Origin: an uncultured Pseudomonadota bacterium
GTDB lineage: Bacteria; Pseudomonadota; Gammaproteobacteria; Burkholderiales; Methylophilaceae
Length of the DNA: 10,392 nucleotides
Direction: 5' to 3'
NCBI GenBank assembly: GCA_903860085.1
Contig: CAIOPD010000124.1
Coordinates: 1 to 10,392, forward strand
The translations under genes and the position numbers were made by a program. Positions 1 to 5,304 of the stretch are shown one piece after another. The notes below the pieces were generated by a model. The model did not search any database. It saw only the letters and a list, made by a program, of their open reading frames with translations, and was not told the DNA's origin. Each line of letters begins with the position of its first letter. The stretch's first letter is position 1.

Positions 1-17
1 ATCCAAATTGGTTTCAT
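1..17 (-). CDS. glnG: Nitrogen response regulator NtrC/GlnG, first five codons only
   Basis: Only the start is inside the window. An ATG at 17-15 overlaps the TGA stop of the sensor kinase gene as ATGA, and the following codons read M-K-P-I-W. This matches the usual opening of NtrC proteins (MKPxWIVDDD), although the phosphoacceptor region lies outside. A purine-rich GAGAAG sits about five bases upstream, inside the end of glnL, and can serve as the ribosome-binding site. NtrC is the sigma-54 activator phosphorylated by NtrB under nitrogen limitation. The call rests on five residues plus the near-universal ntrB-ntrC order, so it is partly contextual, but the 4-bp overlap is typical of this pair. 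Confidence 0.75.
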
Positions 18-1123
18 GTTGTCTTCTCTAATAACGTGCTGATGGCAGGTTTAACCGCCGTGGTTTCTATGGGTAATAAAATAGTAAAACAGGTGCGACC
101 CGGTTCGCTTTCGCATTCAATCATACCGTGATGCTGGGTAATAAAAGTTTGTGCCAAGGTTAAACCTAAGCCAGATCCACCTTCGCTACCCGACACTAAG
201 GGGTAAAAAATACGGTCACGGATATCTGCAGGAATGCCTGGGCCGTTGTCGATAATTTCCAACTTGATGGCCACGCGATAGCGCTTACGCACTAAAGTCA
301 CTTGGCGCTCAGCGCGAGTGCGAAAGGTAATCTGACTATTGGCGGTTTGATGCGATTGCATGGCTTGCACCGCATTACGCGCAATGTTGAGTACCGCTTG
401 TATCAGCTTTTCACGGTCGCCAATGAGCTCAGGTAAACTCAAGTCGTAATCGCGTTTAATGAGTATGCCTTTGGGCGATTCGGCCAAGAGCAAGCTTCTG
501 ACCCGTTCTAGTACTTCATGGATATTTGTCGGCTGATATTTAGGGACGCGATGTGGAATCAGCAGTCTGTCCATCAGCGACTGCAGTCTATCCGCCTCTT
601 TAATAATCACTTGGGTATATTCACGTAAGCTCGGCGATGGTAACTCATGTTCCAGTAGCTGTGCCGCACCGCGGAGGCCACCTAGCGGATTGCGAATTTC
701 ATGCGCTAGGTTGCGTAATAGCTCTGCGTTAGCTTGTTGTTGGATTAGCATACGCTCTTCTCGCGCGATACGTAGCTGCGCATCCATCGGCTGAAACTCT
801 AAAATCAAAGACGCATTAGGCGAGTCGATTGGCGTGACTGTGCAAGTGACTGCAAATGATTGTTGGCGATGGGTGCTGATTGCGAACTCATGCTCACGAA
901 ACGGACTTTGTTGTGCGATGGCATTTTGTACCGCTAGCATTAAAATTTCGCAATTAGGAAATACTTCGCTAATTAGCATGCCAGTGATTTGCTTGGCACT
1001 AAAAGCAAAAATTACTTCTGCACCTGGGTTCATATACACCACCCGACACGCATCATCGAGTAGGATAATGGCGGTGGCTAGATGTTCTAAGCCAGCAAAG
1101 TGATTGGGTGTGGGTTGGACCAT
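14..1123 (-). CDS. glnL: Nitrogen regulation sensor histidine kinase NtrB/GlnL
   Basis: Soluble histidine kinase of 369 residues, the usual NtrB size, with no membrane segment. An N-terminal PAS-type domain (about residues 10-110, with LLDDACRVVYMNPGAE) is followed by a HisKA helix containing the phosphorylated histidine, H141 in NLAHEIRNPLGGLRGAA. The ATPase domain shows the N box (LNIARNAVQAM, N250), the G1 box DNGPGIP (292-298) and the G2 box GSGLGLTLAQ (from about 316). In the known family it phosphorylates or dephosphorylates NtrC according to PII (GlnB) signalling of glutamine status. It lies downstream of glnA beyond a terminator and overlaps the ntrC start by 4 bp. No convincing Shine-Dalgarno precedes the ATG. 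The frame stays open about 39 codons upstream, but without ATG, GTG or TTG, so the start is kept. Confidence 0.95.
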   Translation of the reverse strand: MVQPTPNHFAGLEHLATAIILLDDACRVVYMNPGAEVIFAFSAKQITGMLISEVFPNCEILMLAVQNAIAQQSPFREHEFAISTHRQQSFAVTCTVTPIDSPNASLILEFQPMDAQLRIAREERMLIQQQANAELLRNLAHEIRNPLGGLRGAAQLLEHELPSPSLREYTQVIIKEADRLQSLMDRLLIPHRVPKYQPTNIHEVLERVRSLLLAESPKGILIKRDYDLSLPELIGDREKLIQAVLNIARNAVQAMQSHQTANSQITFRTRAERQVTLVRKRYRVAIKLEIIDNGPGIPADIRDRIFYPLVSGSEGGSGLGLTLAQTFITQHHGMIECESEPGRTCFTILLPIETTAVKPAISTLLEKTT

Positions 1124-1268
1124 AATAATGTCGTTTACAATGCGTTCAATGATAATACTCTGAATTAAAGCAAAACTTAGACCAACTTTTAGTTTGCGGT
1201 CTATTAGTTTTTGGAAGGGACTCGATATCTTTGGCAGCAGCTAATTTTAATTGGTTAAGTTTAAAAAT

Positions 1269-1297
1269 AAAAAGGGGCGAAAATTTCGCCCCTTTTT
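1269..1297 (-). terminator. Rho-independent terminator after glnA
   Basis: A perfect 12-bp stem (1269-1280 with 1286-1297) has a GGGGCG/CGCCCC core, a five-base loop and A/T-rich flanks. Read on the minus strand it ends in a T-rich tract running on to about 1261. It lies 27 bases after the glnA stop codon and before glnL. Most glnA transcripts probably end here, leaving glnLG at lower level or with its own promoter. The A tract on the other side means it could also work on the plus strand. Confidence 0.9.
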
Positions 1298-1323
1298 ATT
1301 TGTTACATTAACTTAGTTAAGAC

Positions 1324-2733
1324 TTAGCAAGAGTAGTACAAGCTAAATTCAACTGGATGTGGCGTCATACGTAGTTTGTTGACTTCTTCCATCTTCAGTG
1401 CGATGTAGCTGTCAATCCAATCTTCAGTAAATACACCACCGCGCGTTAAGAATTCACGGTCTTTATCTAAATGCTCAAGCGCTTGCTCTAATGATGAACA
1501 AACCGTTGGAATCAATGCATCTTCTTCTGGTGGAAGATGGTACAAATCTTTCGTTGCTGGCTCGCCTGGGTGAATCTTGTTTTGAACGCCATCAAGACCC
1601 GCCATCATCAACGCTGAGAAAGCTAAGTATGGGTTGGCAATTGGATCTGGGAAACGCGCTTCAACACGGCGTGATTTTTCAGAATGCACAAACGGAATAC
1701 GAATGGCCGCTGAACGGTTTTTAGCTGAGTAAGCCAATTTAACTGGCGCCTCATAATGCGGTACTAAGCGTTTGTATGAGTTCGTGCCTGGGTTGGTAAT
1801 CGCATTTAAAGCGCGCGCATGTTTGATAATGCCGCCAATGTAGTACAAAGCGAAATCACTTAAGCCAGCATAACCGTTACCAGCAAACAAGTTTTTACCA
1901 TCTTTCCAGATAGATTGATGCACGTGCATACCAGAGCCGTTATCGCCAGCAAAAGGTTTAGGCATAAATGTCGCTGTTTTACCGTAAGCATGTGCAGTGT
2001 TAAGCACAACGTATTTCAGAACTTGAGTCCAGTCTGCACGTTGCGTTAAGGTGCTGAACTTAGTACCAATTTCACATTGGCCAGCCGTTGCAACTTCATG
2101 GTGATGCACTTCAACAGGCACGCCCATCGCTTCTAAGGTAATACACATCGCTGAACGAACGTCTTGCAATGAATCGACTGGTGGTACTGGGAAGTAGCCA
2201 CCTTTTACGCCTGGACGATGGCCAGTGTTACCGCCTTCAAACTTTTCACCTGAAGACCATGCAGCTTCTTCGGAATTGATGCGTACTGAGCTACCGCTCA
2301 TGTCCACAGACCAATTGATAGAATCAAAAATAAAGAATTCTGGTTCAGGACCAAAATACGCTGTATCACCAATACCGCTTGATTTTAAGTAAGCTTCAGC
2401 ACGTTTAGCTAAGCTACGTGGGCAACGGTCGTAACCTTTACCGTCTGTTGGATCAACTACATCACAAGTTAAAATCAATGTAGGCTCGTCCATAAATGGA
2501 TCGATATTAGCCGTTGATGGGTCTGGCATTAATTGCATATCAGAGGCTTGGATACCTTTCCAGCCACTAATGGAAGAACCGTCAAACGCATGGCCTTCTG
2601 TAAATTTAGCTTCGTCAAAGTGAGAAACAGGCACTGTTACGTGCTGTTCTTTACCGCGAGTATCCGTAAAACGAAAATCAACAAACTTAATGTCGTTTTC
2701 TTTTACCATTTTCATTACATTAGCCACTGACAT
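1324..2733 (-). CDS. glnA: Type I glutamine synthetase (GSI-beta)
   Basis: Catalyses ATP-dependent condensation of glutamate and ammonia to glutamine, as a cytoplasmic dodecamer. At 469 residues it is full length. Visible family motifs in order are FDGSS (50-54), GPEPEFFIF (128-136), the HHHEVATAGQCEIG segment (210-223), the ATP-binding KPFAGDNGSGMHVHQS region (259-274), NPGTNSYKRL (314-323) and EARFPDP (358-364). Tyr398 in DLYHLPPEE is the adenylylation site of the beta subgroup, so activity is probably tuned by GlnE. The start is supported by AGGAG (plus-strand 2740-2744) six bases upstream of the ATG. It is transcribed alone between a sigma-54-type promoter and a strong terminator, next to its regulators glnLG. 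Confidence 0.98.
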   Translation of the reverse strand: MSVANVMKMVKENDIKFVDFRFTDTRGKEQHVTVPVSHFDEAKFTEGHAFDGSSISGWKGIQASDMQLMPDPSTANIDPFMDEPTLILTCDVVDPTDGKGYDRCPRSLAKRAEAYLKSSGIGDTAYFGPEPEFFIFDSINWSVDMSGSSVRINSEEAAWSSGEKFEGGNTGHRPGVKGGYFPVPPVDSLQDVRSAMCITLEAMGVPVEVHHHEVATAGQCEIGTKFSTLTQRADWTQVLKYVVLNTAHAYGKTATFMPKPFAGDNGSGMHVHQSIWKDGKNLFAGNGYAGLSDFALYYIGGIIKHARALNAITNPGTNSYKRLVPHYEAPVKLAYSAKNRSAAIRIPFVHSEKSRRVEARFPDPIANPYLAFSALMMAGLDGVQNKIHPGEPATKDLYHLPPEEDALIPTVCSSLEQALEHLDKDREFLTRGGVFTEDWIDSYIALKMEEVNKLRMTPHPVEFSLYYSC

Positions 2734-2822
2734 CAGAATCTCCTATTTTGAGTGTGTTTTAGCATAAAGAACTTACCTAAAACTTTAAGATAAAATCATG
2801 TAAAAAATCAACACAGTAGATT

Positions 2823-2838
2823 AGCAGGAAACGTGCCA
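2823..2838 (-). promoter_or_regulatory. Sigma-54 (RpoN) -24/-12 promoter of glnA
   Basis: On the minus strand the sequence is TGGCACGTTTCCTGCT. It matches the sigma-54 consensus TGGCAC-N5-TTGCT at every defined position except one (C for the first T of TTGC), with the required 11-base step between the GG and GC elements. It predicts a start near 2812 and a leader of about 79 bases before the glnA ATG. Sigma-54 promoters need an NtrC-type activator bound upstream, and candidate sites are present. Transcription start is inferred, not observed. Confidence 0.88.
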
Positions 2839-2898
2839 TCATGAGAACCCCAAAACACTGCTTTTTTTGATTGGACAGGTAATAGCGAACAATTCAAC

Positions 2899-2913
2899 GC
2901 CCTAAAGTGGTGC
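2899..2913 (-). promoter_or_regulatory. NtrC-binding site 1 (proximal) upstream of glnA
   Basis: The minus strand reads GCAC-CACTTTA-GGGC, seven of eight matches to the GCAC-N7-GTGC dyad recognised by NtrC. It is centred at about -94 from the predicted sigma-54 start and 31 bp (about three helical turns) from the second site. The left half is strong (TGCACCA) and the right half imperfect. The call is inferred from motif and position. Confidence 0.7.
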
Positions 2914-2924
2914 AATAACAACAA

Positions 2925-2949
2925 TTAACGCTCTAATTTAGTGCGTTAA
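2925..2949 (-). promoter_or_regulatory. NtrC-binding site 2 (distal) in a 25-bp palindrome upstream of glnA
   Basis: The core at 2930-2944 reads GCAC-TAAATTA-GAGC on the minus strand, seven of eight matches to GCAC-N7-GTGC. It sits in a longer near-perfect palindrome with TTAACGC/GCGTTAA ends, where 11 of 12 base pairs match around a central base. Its centre is about -125 from the predicted glnA start. Paired sites three turns apart resemble the enhancer of the enterobacterial glnAp2 promoter. Confidence 0.75.
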
Positions 2950-3048
2950 GTGTTGTGGCAGGTAATGTGAATATTTTTCAGGTTTTATGTCCTTGCTATT
3001 AGAATAGTGAAAGTAAAATACCAATGATTAAATTTATGGGGTATCCGT

Positions 3049-3498
3049 ATGAGTAGTTCAGATGAAATTTTGCAGGTAGCACAAAAGCGCGGACAAGCTC
3101 AGGGGTTGCCTTATGCGGGGGCCTTGACTCCGAGTGAAGCGTTTGACTTACTGCAAGCCAACAAACAAGCCTTGTTGATTGACGTGCGCACACAGGCTGA
3201 GTTGGCCTTAGTAGGCCGCGTGCCTGGGGCGTTAAATATTGAGTGGGCATTTTATCCCGGCATGGCGCCTAACCCAGATTTTGCTAAGCAACTTGCAGAC
3301 ACGGTGGATAAAGAGCGTACGATTATCTTTATGTGTCGCACTGGAGGGCGTTCGCACAATGCGAGTGTGGTTGCACAGCAACTTGGCTACAGCCAAGCCT
3401 ACAATATGCTGGAAGGTTTTGAGGGTGAAGCCAATGAGCTTAAGCAGCGCACCACGATTAATGGCTGGAAACATGCCAACTTGCCGTGGACAAACTAA
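3049..3498 (+). CDS. Single-domain rhodanese-like protein
   Basis: Protein of 149 residues with one rhodanese domain. The CH2A-like segment LLIDVRTQAEL lies at 42-52. The active-site loop CRTGGRS starts at Cys96, the residue expected to carry the persulfide, and is followed by the LEGFEGE segment (121-127) common in this subfamily. Catalytic capacity as a sulfurtransferase is therefore likely, but the physiological sulfur donor and acceptor cannot be read from sequence. No signal peptide or membrane helix is seen, so it is probably cytoplasmic. The ATG is preceded by a GGGG run about eight bases away. It is the first of three tightly spaced genes; aroE starts 3 bp after its stop, and no functional link to shikimate synthesis is obvious. 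Confidence 0.9.
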   Translation: MSSSDEILQVAQKRGQAQGLPYAGALTPSEAFDLLQANKQALLIDVRTQAELALVGRVPGALNIEWAFYPGMAPNPDFAKQLADTVDKERTIIFMCRTGGRSHNASVVAQQLGYSQAYNMLEGFEGEANELKQRTTINGWKHANLPWTN

Positions 3499-3501
3499 GC
3501 T

Positions 3502-4320
3502 GTGACCGATAAATATGCCGTCATCGGCAATCCAATTGAGCACAGTAAATCGCCGTTAATTCATCAGGCATTTGCCAAGCAAACCAAACAAGATATCAGT
3601 TACGAAAAAATCTTGGCGCCGTTGGACGGATTTGTTGAAAAAATTTCCGAACTCATCAAACTTGGCTACAAAGGCGTGAATATTACTGTACCGTTTAAGC
3701 TGCAGGCTTTTCAACTGGCAACTAAGCTTAGCGCGCGTGCGCAATATGCTGGCGCAGTGAACACTTTAAGTTTTAATGGTGTAGATATTGTGGGAGACAA
3801 CACCGATGGTGCGGGCTTAGTGCGCGATATTGAGGATAATCTACATATCCCAATCGCCGGCAAACGGATTTTATTGATTGGCGCAGGTGGCGCCGCTGAA
3901 GGCGTGTTGCATCCCTTGCTAGCTTGCAAGCCAGCTCTGTTGGTCATTACAAATCGTACCTTGGCAAAGGCCGAGGCGATGTTGAGTAAGGTGAAAGCGC
4001 AAACGGAAACCTCAGTCTGCGTTTGCGGGTTAGATGATTTGCACACGCAGCAGTTTGACATTGTCATTAACGCCACTTCAACCGGCCTTAGTGATACCGC
4101 ATTGCCATTGCCCTCGACCATTTTTTCTCAAGACTGTTTAGCTTACGACATGATGTACGGTCGTGAAACGCCGTTTATGTGCTTGGCGCGAAGTCATAGT
4201 GCTCAGGTAGTTGATGGATTAGGTATGCTAGTCGAGCAGGCAGCTGAAGCATTTTATGGTTGGCGCGGCATTCGCCCGATGACGCCAGTGGTAATGCTAA
4301 TGATTAAAGAAAGTACCTAG
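3502..4320 (+). CDS. aroE: Shikimate dehydrogenase (NADP+)
   Basis: Reduces 3-dehydroshikimate to shikimate with NADPH, the fourth step of the chorismate pathway. At 272 residues it is a normal length. The N-terminal substrate domain shows the shikimate-binding SKS (15-17), the catalytic Lys66 in VPFK and Asp102 in GDNTDG. The Rossmann domain has the glycine loop GAGGAAEGV (127-135) and NRT (151-153), the NADP-specifying motif. The C-terminal part has YDMMYG (215-220) and DGLGMLVEQAAEAF, also typical. The start is GTG, 3 bp after the rhodanese stop, with no strong Shine-Dalgarno. Translational coupling is a reasonable inference. Confidence 0.97.
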   Translation: MTDKYAVIGNPIEHSKSPLIHQAFAKQTKQDISYEKILAPLDGFVEKISELIKLGYKGVNITVPFKLQAFQLATKLSARAQYAGAVNTLSFNGVDIVGDNTDGAGLVRDIEDNLHIPIAGKRILLIGAGGAAEGVLHPLLACKPALLVITNRTLAKAEAMLSKVKAQTETSVCVCGLDDLHTQQFDIVINATSTGLSDTALPLPSTIFSQDCLAYDMMYGRETPFMCLARSHSAQVVDGLGMLVEQAAEAFYGWRGIRPMTPVVMLMIKEST

Positions 4321-4326
4321 TAATAC

Positions 4327-5064
4327 GTGATTAACTGGTTACTTAACAATAAGCAAGATGCTGATGCAATAAGCTTTGGTGGCTATGTGACGCGCGGAAT
4401 GGCTTTATTTTTTACGATTCTGTTTCTCTATCAGCTATGGATATTTTTGCATATCTGTTGGTGGGTAAAGTTTAACCCATCATCTACTGCTTTTATGGAA
4501 GACCGCTTGGATGTGATTCAAGAGAAAAAGCCAGATGCTGAGCTTAAGCATAAATGGGTTGATTATAAAAAAATCTCTATCCATTTAAAGCGCGCGGTCA
4601 TCGCTGCCGAGGATGCTAAATTTTTAGACCATGAAGGTTTTGACTGGGAAGGGATACAAAAAGCCTACGAAAAAAATCTTAAAAAAGGCAAGATTGTCGC
4701 TGGCGGTTCCACCATCAGCCAACAGTTGGCCAAGAATCTATTTTTATCGACTAAACGAACGCCATGGCGCAAAGCCGAAGAGGCGATGATTACAGTCATG
4801 CTGGAAAATATGCTCAGCAAGCATCGTATTTTAGAAATCTATCTTAATAGCATCGAGTGGGGTAATGGCGTATTTGGAGCAGAGGCGGCGGCTAGGCATT
4901 ATTTCAAAACCAGTGCCTCTAATTTAAGCCCTGAGCAAGCGGCTAAATTGGCCGTGATGATACCCAACCCACGATTTTATGACCAACACAGTTCAACTAG
5001 TTATTTATACAGGCGCATGGCAACCATAGAGGCCCGTATGTACATGGTGGAAGTGCCGCGCTAG
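4327..5064 (+). CDS. mtgA: Monofunctional biosynthetic peptidoglycan transglycosylase
   Basis: Inner-membrane glycosyltransferase (GT51) that polymerises lipid II into glycan strands without a transpeptidase domain. One membrane helix (about 24-46) leads to the catalytic domain. This shows the first motif with the catalytic glutamate AEDAKFLDHEGFD (E95), then GGSTISQQLAKNLFL (126-140), the RKAEEAMITVMLE segment (148-160) and KHRILEIYLNSIEWGNGVFG (165-184). At 245 residues it is typical of MtgA and too short for a bifunctional PBP. The start is GTG, 6 bp after the aroE stop; the aroE-mtgA order is common in proteobacteria, to my knowledge. Its stop lies one base from the stop of the convergent DUF2798 gene. 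Confidence 0.96.
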   Translation: MINWLLNNKQDADAISFGGYVTRGMALFFTILFLYQLWIFLHICWWVKFNPSSTAFMEDRLDVIQEKKPDAELKHKWVDYKKISIHLKRAVIAAEDAKFLDHEGFDWEGIQKAYEKNLKKGKIVAGGSTISQQLAKNLFLSTKRTPWRKAEEAMITVMLENMLSKHRILEIYLNSIEWGNGVFGAEAAARHYFKTSASNLSPEQAAKLAVMIPNPRFYDQHSSTSYLYRRMATIEARMYMVEVPR

Positions 5065-5065
5065 C

Positions 5066-5299
5066 CTATTCGGTTAAAGCGGACACCATTCTTCTGACTA
5101 ATGGCGCAATGACCAAAATTGATGGAAAGGCAATAGGCCAAGCGTGAACAAAACCATTCCCCCAATTATTAAAGAATTGCGCACTTAATCCGGTAAAAAC
5201 AAAAGTCAGTATTCCTGACATTAGCGATGCCATGAGTAGCGACATCAGAAAAGCGAACAGCAAGGCACTATATTTTTTTGGAATTTTCATCGTTTTCAT
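5066..5299 (-). CDS. Small membrane protein, DUF2798 family
   Basis: Protein of 77 residues with a short basic N-terminus (MKTMKIPKKY) and two predicted membrane helices, about 11-36 and 50-69. The second is introduced by HAWPIAFPSILVIAPLVRR, which I recognise as the signature of DUF2798 proteins. Function of the family is unknown. The gene begins 5 bp after the uvrA stop on the same strand, so it is probably cotranscribed with uvrA. It converges on mtgA with a single base between stops. The start is uncertain: ATG at 5299 and ATG at 5290 (residue 4) are both possible and neither has a good ribosome-binding site. Confidence 0.85.
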   Translation of the reverse strand: MKTMKIPKKYSALLFAFLMSLLMASLMSGILTFVFTGLSAQFFNNWGNGFVHAWPIAFPSILVIAPLVRRMVSALTE

Positions 5300-5304
5300 T
5301 GTTT

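Larger units (their letters stand above)
2734..3048. other. Divergent intergenic region between glnA and the rhodanese gene
   Basis: This 315-bp, A/T-rich region has no coding frame I can support. Its left part holds the glnA leader (about 79 bases if the transcript starts near 2812), a sigma-54 element at 2823-2838 and two NtrC-like sites at 2899-2913 and 2925-2949. The right part must hold the promoter of the rhodanese-aroE-mtgA genes. The best match I see there is TTGCTA (2993-2998) with TAAAAT (3014-3019), but the 15-base spacing is short, so I do not call it as a separate feature. Confidence 0.7.

Noticed and set aside
834..1103. 89-codon plus-strand open frame inside glnL
   Set aside because: Antisense shadow of a well-supported kinase gene; its translation shows no recognisable domain and no ribosome-binding site.
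2993..3019. Sigma-70-like TTGCTA / TAAAAT pair upstream of the rhodanese gene
   Set aside because: Spacing of 15 bases and weak -35 make it no better than chance in A/T-rich DNA.
2999..3250. 83-codon minus-strand open frame over the rhodanese start
   Set aside because: Overlaps a clear rhodanese gene on the opposite strand and has no recognisable family features.
3711..4121. 136-codon minus-strand open frame
   Set aside because: Antisense to the conserved core of aroE; its composition follows from the reverse of aroE codons.
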